DNA from: RGIG3009 sp964390295
GTDB lineage: Bacteria; Bacillota; Clostridia; Oscillospirales; Acutalibacteraceae
Assembly (NCBI GenBank): GCA_964390295.1
Contig: CAYMHR010000025.1
Location: 1-21,437 of the forward strand
Direction: 5' to 3'
Length of the DNA: 21,437 nucleotides
Shown here: positions 1-8,428 of the stretch, piece after piece
Layout: every line of letters starts with the position of its first letter
Position numbering within the stretch: the first letter of the stretch is position 1
Made by a program: the position numbers and the translations under genes
Notes under the pieces: generated by a model
What the model saw: the letters and a program-made list of their open reading frames with translations, nothing else
What the model was told of the DNA's origin: nothing
Database searches by the model: none

Positions 1-96
1 CAAGAGATGCGAAAATAGAGAATGTGTTTTTGCCAAAACAATTCCTTTATAGTTTGCCCTATTAAGTTGTGTTGCACCTTTAGTGTAACATAAAAG

Positions 97-128
97 AAAA
101 GAAACCGCAAGCCCCTGCGGTTTCTTTT
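97..128. terminator. Bidirectional hairpin terminator after rqcH
   Basis: The arms at 97-109 and 116-128 are complementary (AAAAGAAACCGCA with TGCGGTTTCTTTT) around a 6-base loop. T-rich tracts follow in both directions. It lies just past the rqcH stop codon (133-135) and so ends the minus-strand cluster. It could also stop transcription arriving from the left. Bases 1-96 hold no gene I can support. Confidence 0.85.
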
Positions 129-132
129 TTCT

Positions 133-1863
133 TCATTCTGTCCGCAAGCGATCACACAACGCCGGATCGGGCGTTACGTACACGGTGCGGTTGTTTTCGT
201 AAATCACCATGCCCGGCTTGGCACCGGACGGCTTTTTCACGTGGCGGATGCGCGTGTAGTCCACCGGGACCTGTGCCGAGGATGCGGCTTTGGAATGAGT
301 CGCCGCCAGCACTGCCGCCTGACGCAACGTGGTTTCCGGTGGTTCAACACCTTCAGTCAGGATCACCGTATGCGATCCGGGAACGTTTTTGGTGTGAAAC
401 CACCAGTCGCTACCCTTGGCGATCCGCGTCGTCAGTTGATCGTTTTGCACGTTGTTGCGCCCGACCAGCACCGTAAAGCCGTCGTCGGTACGGAAAGAAA
501 GCGGCTTGGTCGGCGGCGTCGGGCGGCGTTTGCCACGGGGTGCGCGCAAGTATCCGCTTTGCTCTAGCTCGCGACGAAGCTCCTCCAGCTCGCGGCTATC
601 CGCGGCGCGGGAAAGCGCATCGGCCACCGACTCCAGGTACTCCAGCTCCACCTCGCCCCGCGCGATCTGTTGTTGGAGCACTTCCTCGGCGGTTTTGGCT
701 TTGCGATACTCCTTATAATACTTTTGGGCGTTGCGCGCCGCCGACAACGCCGGGTCCAGCGGCACCGTCAGCATCGCACAATTCTCGTCGTAATAATTCA
801 TCAATTCCGCCGCCGACGCTCCCTTGGGAATGAGCGACAAATTCGCATGGATCAGCTCGGCGTACAGGCGTTTCCGCTCCCGTTCGCCGGATTCCGCCAG
901 CTCACGGCGCTGATTGGCCAGCTTTCGTATCAACCGTTCGGTCACAGTCGTTAGGGTGCGGGTAATGTCGTGAGCATAACGGTGCATCCGTTCGACGGCA
1001 TCCTTTTCGGCGTAAAAATCATCCAGCAACGCCGAAAAGCTCGGCGCTTCGCGCCCGGTCGCCTCCAAGCCATACTGTGTAATCGGAAGAAAGCTGAACT
1101 CCAGCGGCGAACCGTCGGTACGGTACAGCAAATACGGCACGCGCGGACCGCCCGGTTGTAACGACTCACACACGCGCGTGATGGCGGCAACCAGCATGGC
1201 GCTATCCGGCCGTTCTCCGGCACGACAGGCGATCTCACGGCAAATCAGCGGTGAAAAGCCCTGAACGGTAGCCTGCAACGCCCGATCGGTCGGCAACCCA
1301 CTTTGCAAAAGGCGAGCCGCCAGCTCGTCAACGTTGCAAAGCAAAGCGTCTAGCCGCGTCGGGTCTGCCGGCGGCAACGAATACGGTACGCCCGGCAAAA
1401 TCGGACGCACCGACGACGTGGACAAATCGATGCGCTTCACGGCATCTACCACGCGGTTGGACCCGTCCACAAGAATCAAATTGCTGTGACGACCCATCAG
1501 CTCGGCGGCCATCGTCAAGCGAACCGGATCGCCCAGCTCGTTGACCGCATCAAAATCAAAATACAGAATGCGCTCCAGTCCCGGTTGGCGGATACCAACC
1601 AGGCGCGCTCCGGTCAGTCGCTTGCGAAGCAACATACAAAACGAAGGCGGCGTTGCCGGGTTTTCCAGGGAAACGCCGGTTAATTGTACACGCGGCGAAT
1701 TGACACGCGCCGAAAAATACAGTTTTTCCGTACCCTGCCGTCCGCGCATGGCAAAAACCAGCTCCTCCTTGGAGGGCTGGTGAATTTTATCCACACGCGA
1801 TTCCTGCAGAGCTTGCCACAGCTCGTCGCGCAGGCAATGTAAAAAAGCGCCGTCCAGTGCCAT
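133..1863 (-). CDS. rqcH: RqcH / NFACT-family ribosome quality control protein
   Basis: This 576-residue protein has the full Rqc2/NEMF/FbpA architecture: NFACT-N in the first ~200 residues, a helical and coiled-coil middle (about 290-430) and a C-terminal NFACT-R (DUF814) domain from about 455 with the signatures KGSDWWFHTK and PGSH. The family binds obstructed 50S subunits carrying peptidyl-tRNA and recruits tRNA-Ala to add C-terminal alanine tails that mark stalled chains for degradation. The position matching the D97-R98 pair studied in Bacillus RqcH reads E97-R98 here (GLERI), a conservative change. The start is 4 bases after the nif3-like stop with an AAAGGA site upstream. It is the last gene of the minus-strand cluster. 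Older annotations call it fibronectin-binding protein. Confidence 0.95.
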   Translation of the reverse strand: MALDGAFLHCLRDELWQALQESRVDKIHQPSKEELVFAMRGRQGTEKLYFSARVNSPRVQLTGVSLENPATPPSFCMLLRKRLTGARLVGIRQPGLERILYFDFDAVNELGDPVRLTMAAELMGRHSNLILVDGSNRVVDAVKRIDLSTSSVRPILPGVPYSLPPADPTRLDALLCNVDELAARLLQSGLPTDRALQATVQGFSPLICREIACRAGERPDSAMLVAAITRVCESLQPGGPRVPYLLYRTDGSPLEFSFLPITQYGLEATGREAPSFSALLDDFYAEKDAVERMHRYAHDITRTLTTVTERLIRKLANQRRELAESGERERKRLYAELIHANLSLIPKGASAAELMNYYDENCAMLTVPLDPALSAARNAQKYYKEYRKAKTAEEVLQQQIARGEVELEYLESVADALSRAADSRELEELRRELEQSGYLRAPRGKRRPTPPTKPLSFRTDDGFTVLVGRNNVQNDQLTTRIAKGSDWWFHTKNVPGSHTVILTEGVEPPETTLRQAAVLAATHSKAASSAQVPVDYTRIRHVKKPSGAKPGMVIYENNRTVYVTPDPALCDRLRTE

Positions 1864-1867
1864 CGTG

Positions 1868-2611
1868 TCAGTCCTTTACCGTGAAATAGGGGGCTTCACC
1901 GCGGTGAATGACCACGGTCATTGCCGGGAACGCCTGCCGAAGCCATTGTGCCAGCAGTTCAACCACCACCGCTTCGGTACTGAAATGACCGCCGTCAACC
2001 AAGGTTTTTCCCGACGGGACCGCCAGCCACTCGTGATGCTTGACTTCCCCGGTCACGGCGGCATCGGCTTGCTCAAGCAACGGCAAAACCAGATCGGCAC
2101 CGGCACCGCCGCACACCGCCACCGTGCGGATCGGCGCATCACCGGCACGCACACGAACCGCCGTCTGCAAGCGTTCGGCCACCAAAGCGGCAAAAGCCGT
2201 AGCTTCCAGCACCTGCGACAAGTCACCGATCCGGCTCATGCCGTCGGGAGCGCGCCGCACCTGTTGCAATCCCAACTGCGCCGCCAAGCAGTCGTTGACG
2301 CCGCCGTCCGCTTTGTCCAAATTGGTATGAAGGCACAGGGCGACAATGCCGGTCTGTGCCAACCGATACGGAAGGCTGTCGGTCATCAGCGCATGCAACG
2401 GTGAAAAAATGACCGGATGATGACTGACGATCAGCTCGGCACCGCAAGCAACGGCGCAGTCGATCGCCTCCGGCGTAATATCCAGCGAGACAACCGCGGT
2501 GTGAACGTCCGCGTCGGCAGAACCGACCAGTAATCCGCTGTTGTCCCACGGCTCGGCGGTTTCCATCGGCGCTTTTTGCTGAAACAGCTCCATAATTTCC
2601 GCCAGCTTCAT
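1868..2611 (-). CDS. Nif3-like dinuclear metal center protein
   Basis: This is a protein of about 247 residues of the Nif3/YbgI/YqfO family. The expected signatures are PWDNSGLLVG (residues 21-30), the metal ligands SHHP (His64, His65), HTNLDKADGG (Asp99) and a C-terminal GGHFSTE. Family members form toroidal hexamers with two metal ions per subunit; the substrate is unsettled, and GTP cyclohydrolase or hydrolase activity has been proposed. An open frame runs upstream to 2695. The start at 2611 is chosen because AAGGAGG sits just before it and the family N-terminus begins there. Its ATG overlaps the trmK stop as ATGA, and trmK/nif3-like pairing is a conserved Firmicutes arrangement. Confidence 0.93.
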   Translation of the reverse strand: MKLAEIMELFQQKAPMETAEPWDNSGLLVGSADADVHTAVVSLDITPEAIDCAVACGAELIVSHHPVIFSPLHALMTDSLPYRLAQTGIVALCLHTNLDKADGGVNDCLAAQLGLQQVRRAPDGMSRIGDLSQVLEATAFAALVAERLQTAVRVRAGDAPIRTVAVCGGAGADLVLPLLEQADAAVTGEVKHHEWLAVPSGKTLVDGGHFSTEAVVVELLAQWLRQAFPAMTVVIHRGEAPYFTVKD

Positions 2612-3279
2612 CGGGCACCCTCCTTGATAACGTCGTTTCCGCGGCGATACTGCCGCACTGCCTCCAGACACGCCGCCACGTCCGGTGTCGGACAAGCGCG
2701 GTATTGCCGTGCCAACCGGTTTTCCACCACCTGTAAGTAACCGTCCCCCTCCGGCAGGGGGATTTTCCCCACGTAGCAGCGTGCCGCATCGACATCGCTC
2801 GGTACGCCGGTAAAAGCCGCGTGGATCACCGTGTACCAGTGCTTGCCGACGCAGGTGACCCGCTCTGCCAAAACGTCGAAGCCGTCGGCATACAAGGCCG
2901 CACGCAGTTTCTCAGCCCGTGTCATCGGCTGAAGAATCAGGCGATACCGCGGATCGCGTACCCATGGTGCCGCCCGTAAAATCTCCACGATCGTTTCACC
3001 GCCCATACCGGCGATCACGATATCGTCTACCTCGTCCGGCTGAACGGTTTGCAGGCCGTCGCCCAAGCGAACCGAGATCGATGCCGTCAGCGCCGCCTGT
3101 TCCACCGTGCGCCGCGCGTTTTGCACCGGACCGCTCCGCACGTCGGAAGCAATCGCCATGGGGCAACGCCCTTCCGACACCAACGCGACCGGCAAAAACG
3201 CGTGGTCGGTTCCGATGTCGGCTACACGACTGCCCGGCCGCACCAGATCGGCGGCCAACCTCAAACGTAAATCCAACAT
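2608..3279 (-). CDS. trmK: tRNA (adenine(22)-N1)-methyltransferase TrmK
   Basis: This SAM-dependent methyltransferase makes m1A22 in the D-loop of tRNA, notably tRNA-Ser and tRNA-Leu. At 223 residues it has the family's usual length. Rossmann motif I is RVADIGTDHAFLP (residues 18-30), the acidic SAM-ribose strand reads AIASDV (about 43-47), and the GMGGETI motif (91-97) is characteristic of TrmK. An upstream in-frame ATG at 3300 is possible. The start at 3279 is preferred because TAGGAG lies five bases before it and homologues start at this residue. It overlaps the next gene by four bases, implying translational coupling. Confidence 0.93.
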   Translation of the reverse strand: MLDLRLRLAADLVRPGSRVADIGTDHAFLPVALVSEGRCPMAIASDVRSGPVQNARRTVEQAALTASISVRLGDGLQTVQPDEVDDIVIAGMGGETIVEILRAAPWVRDPRYRLILQPMTRAEKLRAALYADGFDVLAERVTCVGKHWYTVIHAAFTGVPSDVDAARCYVGKIPLPEGDGYLQVVENRLARQYRACPTPDVAACLEAVRQYRRGNDVIKEGAR

Positions 3280-3324
3280 ACTGCTCCTAGCGGCCCGCAT
3301 AGCGAGCCGCCCTTATCATTCCCG

Positions 3325-3522
3325 TTACTTGCTCAAATGCGCGTTGATCTTGGCGACCAACTCATCGGCGTCGACACCGTGGACGGCACAAGCCTGCTCC
3401 AGCGTTTCGCCGCGAGCCGAAGGACAACCCAGACAGTGCATACCCATTTCCAAGAAGTAGGGGGCGGTGCTGGGATCGGCATCCAGAATATCCCCGATTA
3501 GGGTGGCTTTTGTGATCTGCAT
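3325..3522 (-). CDS. DUF1858 redox-disulfide domain protein
   Basis: This is a 65-residue single-domain protein of the DUF1858 / hybrid-cluster-associated disulfide family. It has the typical N-terminus (TLIGDILDADPSTAPYF), then GMHCLGC with a CxxC pair (Cys30, Cys33) and a third cysteine at 45. The family is thought to act in thiol-disulfide redox or metal binding; its partner here is unknown. An AAAAGGAG site precedes the start. It is the first gene after an internal promoter and leads the trmK, nif3-like, rqcH subcluster. Confidence 0.9.
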   Translation of the reverse strand: MQITKATLIGDILDADPSTAPYFLEMGMHCLGCPSARGETLEQACAVHGVDADELVAKINAHLSK

Positions 3523-3561
3523 ATCTTACACTCCTTTTCACTGCAAACAGTTTATAGCTCT

Positions 3562-3589
3562 ATTGTACCATAGTTTTTCCGTTTTGCAA
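3562..3589 (-). promoter_or_regulatory. Internal promoter for DUF1858-trmK-nif3-rqcH
   Basis: On the minus strand TTGCAA (3584-3589), a 16-base spacer and TACAAT (3562-3567) form a sigma-A-like promoter. A TGG before the -10 gives it an extended -10. It starts just past the rsmE stop codon, in the 70-base gap before the DUF1858 gene, which is the widest gap in the cluster. Confidence 0.65.
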
Positions 3590-3592
3590 CGG

Positions 3593-4315
3593 TTAATTCA
3601 TATTTCCCGTCAACTGCATCACGATGGCCGTTGCTACCAGCGGTGCCGTTTCGCACCGCAAAATCCGTTTTCCCAGCGTCGCGACATGTGCACCGACGCG
3701 GCTCAAAGCCTCCACCTCGGCAACCTCGAAGCCGCCCTCCGGGCCAACCACCAGCGAAACCGACGCGGTTTGCCCGTTGACCAGCGAGCCGAGCGGACTG
3801 CCGCCTCCCTCGTACAGGGTCAGCGTATATTCCTGTGCGGCGAAGGAAAGCAACTGTGCGAACGAAATCGGCTCGGTCACGGTGGGGATAATTCCCCGTC
3901 CACTTTGTTCGGCGGCCGAAGCGGCAATTTTTTGCCAGCGCAGTTGTTTTTTGGCTCCCTCGGCGGCGTTTAACCGCACCACACTGCGTGCCATACTGAC
4001 CGGGACGATTCGATCGACCCCGATCTCCACGCATTTTTGCACGATCAGGTCCATCTTTTCGCTCTTGGGAAGCCCCTGATACAACGTTACCTTTACCGTG
4101 GGCTCGCTTTCGGTCGGCATCCGCCGCACCACCCGCGCTTGAACCTCGCCGTCCGACAACGACAGAATACGGCACTGATAATCCGTTCCGCATCCGTCGC
4201 ACAGCGTCAGCTCCTCACCGACGCGCATCCGTAGCACACGGGTAATATGGCGTGCATCCTGACCGGTGACGACGGCCACGTCGCCGTGCAACGGCTCTAC
4301 AAAAAAGCGTGACAT
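3593..4315 (-). CDS. rsmE: 16S rRNA (uracil(1498)-N3)-methyltransferase RsmE
   Basis: This 240-residue SPOUT-class methyltransferase forms m3U1498 in helix 44 of 16S rRNA. An N-terminal PUA-like domain contains the DARHITRVLR signature (residues 20-29). The C-terminal trefoil-knot domain carries GLPKSEKMD (81-89), VVGPEGGFE (189-197) and LGKRILRCETA (214-224), which form the SAM pocket. A cysteine replaces the more common Thr/Ala in that last motif. The start follows prmA's stop by three bases with an AAAGGAA site. prmA-rsmE pairing is conserved across Firmicutes. Confidence 0.96.
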   Translation of the reverse strand: MSRFFVEPLHGDVAVVTGQDARHITRVLRMRVGEELTLCDGCGTDYQCRILSLSDGEVQARVVRRMPTESEPTVKVTLYQGLPKSEKMDLIVQKCVEIGVDRIVPVSMARSVVRLNAAEGAKKQLRWQKIAASAAEQSGRGIIPTVTEPISFAQLLSFAAQEYTLTLYEGGGSPLGSLVNGQTASVSLVVGPEGGFEVAEVEALSRVGAHVATLGKRILRCETAPLVATAIVMQLTGNMN

Positions 4316-4318
4316 ACG

Positions 4319-5248
4319 TTATTCCTTTCCGCACACAAAGCAGCACCAGCCGCCGTGTATCCGCCGTTCACGCACCGTGAAGCCGCAGGCAACCAGCGCC
4401 GCCTCGACCTCGTCACCGCGTTCCTCGATGATGCCGGAAACGATATACGCACCGTGCGGCTTCAAAAACCGTGGAATCAGCGACGATAGCTTCAAAATAG
4501 CGTCCGCCACGATGTTGGCGAGGATGACGTCGTAGGTTCCGCTGATCTGCTCCACCAGATCGCCCTGACGAATACGATACTGTGGCTCGCCGTAGCCGTT
4601 GACCGTGCCGTTTTCCACCGCCATTTTGACGGCCAGCTCGTCAATATCGACACCGACGGCCGACCGGGCACCGAGCAGTAACGAAGCGATGGACAAAATA
4701 CCACTGCCGCATCCGACGTCCAGCACGGTGGTGTCCGGCGTAATATACGACTCCACCGCCTCCAGCACCATACGGGTAGTATCGTGGCCACCGGTGCCGA
4801 ACGCCATGCCGGGATCGATGGACAAGATCAAGCGATCTTCGGGGTTATCGGTGGTTTCCCAGGTAGGGCAGATCAACAGCCGTTTCCCAACGGAAAGCGG
4901 CTTAAAATACTGCTTCCAGTTGTTCGCCCAATCCTGCTCGCTGACAACGGCGGTATCCACCACACTGTCGATACCACAGGCGGCGAACCGCTCGCGCAGA
5001 AACGCCACCGTTTCGGTGGGGTTTTCCTGCGGTTCCAAATAAATGTGTATAATACTGCGTGTCCGATCGCGTTGCAACAGCTCCTCGTCGATCAGATCGA
5101 TGTGGGCGATCTCCCGTGCTCCCTGCTCCAAATCGCTGTAATCCTCGACATAGATGCCGTAGGGCACCGCCATGTGGGCAATATCCGAAGCGCGGTCGGT
5201 ATCGGCCGTAGCCACGCGGATCCGCACCTCTGTCCAATCCATCGACAT
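4319..5248 (-). CDS. prmA: Ribosomal protein L11 methyltransferase PrmA
   Basis: This 309-residue class I methyltransferase is predicted to trimethylate ribosomal protein L11. It has the family's two-part layout: an N-terminal substrate-binding domain followed by the catalytic domain. Visible motifs are MAFGTGGHDTT (148-158), motif I VLDVGCGSGIL (175-185), the acidic VGVDIDE (199-204) and LANIVAD (243-249), the PrmA form of motif IV. GGAGGT lies six bases before the ATG at 5248; a second ATG two codons in is possible. It is four bases from the preceding phosphohexomutase gene and three from rsmE, so these three share a transcript. Confidence 0.95.
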   Translation of the reverse strand: MSMDWTEVRIRVATADTDRASDIAHMAVPYGIYVEDYSDLEQGAREIAHIDLIDEELLQRDRTRSIIHIYLEPQENPTETVAFLRERFAACGIDSVVDTAVVSEQDWANNWKQYFKPLSVGKRLLICPTWETTDNPEDRLILSIDPGMAFGTGGHDTTRMVLEAVESYITPDTTVLDVGCGSGILSIASLLLGARSAVGVDIDELAVKMAVENGTVNGYGEPQYRIRQGDLVEQISGTYDVILANIVADAILKLSSLIPRFLKPHGAYIVSGIIEERGDEVEAALVACGFTVRERRIHGGWCCFVCGKE

Positions 5249-5252
5249 TTCG

Positions 5253-6743
5253 TTACCTCCGCAAGCCGGATTGGCTTTTCATAAACGGCAAAAGCTTTGC
5301 CAAAATCGTATCGCATCCGCCAACGACGTTGCTTTCGACGTTCAGCGGCATCACCGGATCGTGCACGCTCAAACGCAACAGGAACCAGCCGTCGCCTTCA
5401 CCCGGACCGAAGGAAACGCGCACACCCTCGCGACTGTCGTCCGCCACGTGCCAACCGCGCTCAGCGGCGTACGCTTCCAGGGCAGTCAGCACCCGCTCGC
5501 CGTACTCCCGGAACGCCGACTCGGTAATGTGGAAGCGCAGCTCGCATCCCTCCGCCGGCTCCGGCAAAGCGGCGATCAGATCGTCCAGCGTTTTGCCCTC
5601 GACGCGAAGCTGTACCGCTTTGATGATAATCCGCGTCACCAGATAGGCACCGTCGTCCAGAAAATAGTTATCGCGCAGGGCGGCGTGACCCGACGTTTCG
5701 ATGGCAAGCGGCGAGTTGATCCCGGCGGCATTGAGACGCAGAGATTCGTTAATCACGTTTTTATAGCCGCGCTTAAAACGGCAATGCACACCGCCCAGCG
5801 TCTGTTCGATAAACAGCTTCAGACCGTCGGAGGTGATGGAGTCGGTTACAATGGTACCGCCGTCGTTCCCCTCCAGTGCGATGGCCGACGCCAACGCCAC
5901 CAGTCGATTGCGATTGATTTCACGACCATCGGGACCCACGCAACCGGCACGGTCCACGTCGGTATCAAAAATGACCCCCAGATCGGCACGGGCAGCGGTT
6001 ACTGCCGCACAAGCCGAAGCCATCGCTTCGGCGTTTTCCGGGTTAGGAATGTGGTTCGGAAAGCGACCATCAGGCTCCAAGAACTGACTTCCGGTCGTGT
6101 CGGCTCCCAGCGGTTGGAGAACCTCGGTAGCGTAAAAGCCACCGGCACCGTTGCCGGCATCCACCACAATATGCATCCCCTGCAACGGCCGTTCGCCGGC
6201 ACCGACACCGTCGATGATCATTTGGCGCAGACGTGCCGCGTATTGTGCCATGTAGGGGATTTCTTCCACCGCTCCTTCGGCAACCGGGGCGGCTTTGGTC
6301 TCCGCCGCCAAGGCCAAAATCTCACTAAGATCGCTTCCCTCGATACCGCCGGACGGCAAAAAGAACTTCAGCCCGTTACGGTTCCAGGGATGGTGACTGG
6401 CGGTGATTTGCACCGCACCGTCGCACGCCAGATCCACAGTAGTCATAAACATAGCCGGCGTCGAAGCCAGTCCGCAGTCCAACACACGCACCCCGGCGAA
6501 ACGCAACGACGCTACGACCGCATCGCGGATTCGCGGGCCGGACAGGCGGCTGTCGCGACCGACCGCCACCGTCAGTGTTGCCGGGGCCTTACCGGCCTTT
6601 TCGGACAGCCAGCAAACGAAGGCATCCACAATGCCGCGCACGACCTCGTCGGTCAGCTCACACGGTTCGCCCGGCACTCCGTCTAACGCTACGGCGCGGA
6701 CATCGGTGCCGCTTTTCAGTTTTTTCCAATCGATCAAGCTCAT
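5253..6743 (-). CDS. Phosphomannomutase/phosphoglucomutase family protein
   Basis: This 496-residue alpha-D-phosphohexomutase interconverts hexose 1- and 6-phosphates for glycan precursor synthesis. All four domain signatures are present: the phosphoserine loop TASHHP (Ser116 is the phosphorylated residue), the metal loop DTDVDRAG (Asp260, Asp262, Asp264), the sugar-binding ETSGHAAL (from Glu349) and a C-terminal domain with GWFLLRLSVHDP in place of the usual phosphate-binding loop. That loop departs from the common RPSGTEP form, so sugar preference cannot be read off. An open frame extends upstream to 6962. The start at 6743 fits the family N-terminus and has an AAAGGAA-like site about 10 bases upstream. 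Confidence 0.9.
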   Translation of the reverse strand: MSLIDWKKLKSGTDVRAVALDGVPGEPCELTDEVVRGIVDAFVCWLSEKAGKAPATLTVAVGRDSRLSGPRIRDAVVASLRFAGVRVLDCGLASTPAMFMTTVDLACDGAVQITASHHPWNRNGLKFFLPSGGIEGSDLSEILALAAETKAAPVAEGAVEEIPYMAQYAARLRQMIIDGVGAGERPLQGMHIVVDAGNGAGGFYATEVLQPLGADTTGSQFLEPDGRFPNHIPNPENAEAMASACAAVTAARADLGVIFDTDVDRAGCVGPDGREINRNRLVALASAIALEGNDGGTIVTDSITSDGLKLFIEQTLGGVHCRFKRGYKNVINESLRLNAAGINSPLAIETSGHAALRDNYFLDDGAYLVTRIIIKAVQLRVEGKTLDDLIAALPEPAEGCELRFHITESAFREYGERVLTALEAYAAERGWHVADDSREGVRVSFGPGEGDGWFLLRLSVHDPVMPLNVESNVVGGCDTILAKLLPFMKSQSGLRR

Positions 6744-6783
6744 GTTGCACGTTCGTTCCTTTCTCAAACACACTTCTGGCAGT

Positions 6784-6789
6784 ATTGTA
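6784..6789 (-). promoter_or_regulatory. Probable extended -10 promoter of the mutase-prmA-rsmE cluster
   Basis: On the minus strand, TGCTACAAT gives an extended -10 with TACAAT at 6784-6789, about 40 bases upstream of the mutase start. I see no good -35 at the expected distance, as expected for TGn-type promoters. It is divergent from the promoter at 6856-6884. Confidence 0.5.
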
Positions 6790-6855
6790 GCATACTTTTC
6801 CTTAGAAGAAAAGAGCCATCCTTCCGAAAAAACGGAAAAAATATGGAATTCCCCC

Positions 6856-6884
6856 TTGAAAATCGAAGGATTTTTTGGTATGCT
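6856..6884 (+). promoter_or_regulatory. Sigma-A promoter for the DUF1846 and YitT genes
   Basis: TTGAAA (6856-6861) and TATGCT (6879-6884) are separated by exactly 17 bases, about 40 bases before the start codon at 6926. The 182-base region between the divergent genes therefore contains back-to-back promoters. Confidence 0.7.
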
Positions 6885-6925
6885 ATACGGTAGATTGTAA
6901 AAAGCGGCGAGGATGGTGTGAAAAT

Positions 6926-8413
6926 ATGAGGATCGGCTTTGACAACGCCCTGTACATGGCAAAGCAAAAAGAACATATTTTAGAGCGCATCTCGCAGTTC
7001 AACGGTAAGCTGTATTTGGAATTTGGCGGCAAGCTGTTCGACGACTACCATGCCGCCCGCGTTCTGCCCGGATTCGAGCCGGATGCCAAGATCCGCCTGC
7101 TGTACGAATTGCGCGATCAGGTCGAGGTCGTTTTCTGTATCAGCGCCGGCAACATCGAAAAAACGAAGATTCGCGCCGATCTTGGCATCAGCTACGAAAT
7201 GGACCTGCTTCGTCAAATTGACGTCATCACGCGCATGGGGATCGAGGTCGGCAGTGTCGTCGTCACCCAGTACACCGGCCAGCCCGCGGCAGACGCCTTT
7301 ATGCGTAAGCTGGAGGCGCGCGGCGTTACGTATTACGTTCATCGCCCGATTGAGGGATACCCCTCCAACGTGGATCACATCGTCAGCGACGAAGGCTACG
7401 GTGCCAACCCCTACATTGAAACGACCAAACCGTTGGTGGTCGTCACGGCACCCGGCCCCGGCAGTGGCAAGCTGGCCACCTGCCTGTCGCAGGTCTATCA
7501 CGATCATCGCCGCGGCCTGATGTCCGGCTACGGCAAATACGAAACCTTCCCCATCTGGAACCTGCCCCTGAAGCACCCGGTCAATCTGGCCTACGAAGCA
7601 GCAACCGCCGATTTGCAGGACGTCAACATGATCGACCCGTTTCACCTGGAGGCTTACGGTGTCACCACCGTCAACTATAACCGCGACGTGGAAGCCTTTC
7701 CCATCGTGCGCACCATTTTGTCGCGTATCACCGGCAACGACCGTTGCTATTGCAGTCCTACCGATATGGGGGTCAACATGGCCGGTTATGCCATCGTGGA
7801 CGACGAGGTTTGCCGCGAAGCCGGCAAGCAGGAGATCATCCGCCGGTACTATAAGGGCCTGTGCGATCTGAAGCAGGGCAAAGAACGCCACGAAACCGTG
7901 GACAAATTGAGCTTGCTGATGCAACAAATGGACCTGAAAAAGGAAGATCGTCCGGTTGTCATGCCGGCACTTGCCAAGCGCGAGGCTTGCGACGGTGCAC
8001 CGGCAGCGGCGATTCGTCTGCCGGACGGTCGTGTTATTACCGGCAAGGCCACCCGCCTGCTCAGTGCGTGTAGTGGCGCCATGCTCAATGCCATCAAGGT
8101 GCTGGCCGATATTCCAAAAAGCGTTTTGTTGATGAGTCCGCAGGTGTTGGAGCCTGTGGTGAAATTGAAGCTGGATTTGTTAAAAAGCCAAAGCAGTGTG
8201 CTGAAGCTGGACGACGTGCTCACGGCGCTGTATATTTGCGCGGCATCCGACGCTACGGCCGCCGCCGCGGTGGAACAACTGCCGCAGCTCTGCGGATGCG
8301 AGCTTCACTCCACACAGCTGTTGCACTCCGGCGATGAGTCCACCCTGCGTAAAATGGCGATTAACGTTACCTGCGAACCAGAGTTTCCGGATAAGAGCCT
8401 GTATTTCACGTAA
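6926..8413 (+). CDS. DUF1846 (UPF0371) family protein
   Basis: This 495-residue protein begins MRIGFDNALYMAKQKE, matching the conserved start and length of the DUF1846 family, which is widespread in Firmicutes. The family has no established biochemical function. A P-loop-like stretch, APGPGSGK (residues 175-182), is family-typical and suggests phosphate or nucleotide binding, but this is inference. The start at 6926 is preferred over 6875 because it matches the family start and has GAGGATGGTG just upstream. The YitT-family gene follows after 15 bases and is probably cotranscribed. Confidence 0.93.
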   Translation: MRIGFDNALYMAKQKEHILERISQFNGKLYLEFGGKLFDDYHAARVLPGFEPDAKIRLLYELRDQVEVVFCISAGNIEKTKIRADLGISYEMDLLRQIDVITRMGIEVGSVVVTQYTGQPAADAFMRKLEARGVTYYVHRPIEGYPSNVDHIVSDEGYGANPYIETTKPLVVVTAPGPGSGKLATCLSQVYHDHRRGLMSGYGKYETFPIWNLPLKHPVNLAYEAATADLQDVNMIDPFHLEAYGVTTVNYNRDVEAFPIVRTILSRITGNDRCYCSPTDMGVNMAGYAIVDDEVCREAGKQEIIRRYYKGLCDLKQGKERHETVDKLSLLMQQMDLKKEDRPVVMPALAKREACDGAPAAAIRLPDGRVITGKATRLLSACSGAMLNAIKVLADIPKSVLLMSPQVLEPVVKLKLDLLKSQSSVLKLDDVLTALYICAASDATAAAAVEQLPQLCGCELHSTQLLHSGDESTLRKMAINVTCEPEFPDKSLYFT

Positions 8414-8428
8414 AGCGAGGATTCTCCC

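Noticed and set aside
5172..6686. Long plus-strand open frame (504 codons) opposite the phosphohexomutase gene
   Set aside because: It is antisense to a gene with complete catalytic motifs. The product has no motif and has shadow-type composition (His/Arg/Gln-rich).
6980..7927. 315-codon minus-strand frame opposite the DUF1846 gene
   Set aside because: It is an antisense shadow caused by GC-biased third positions; no ribosome site and no recognised motif.
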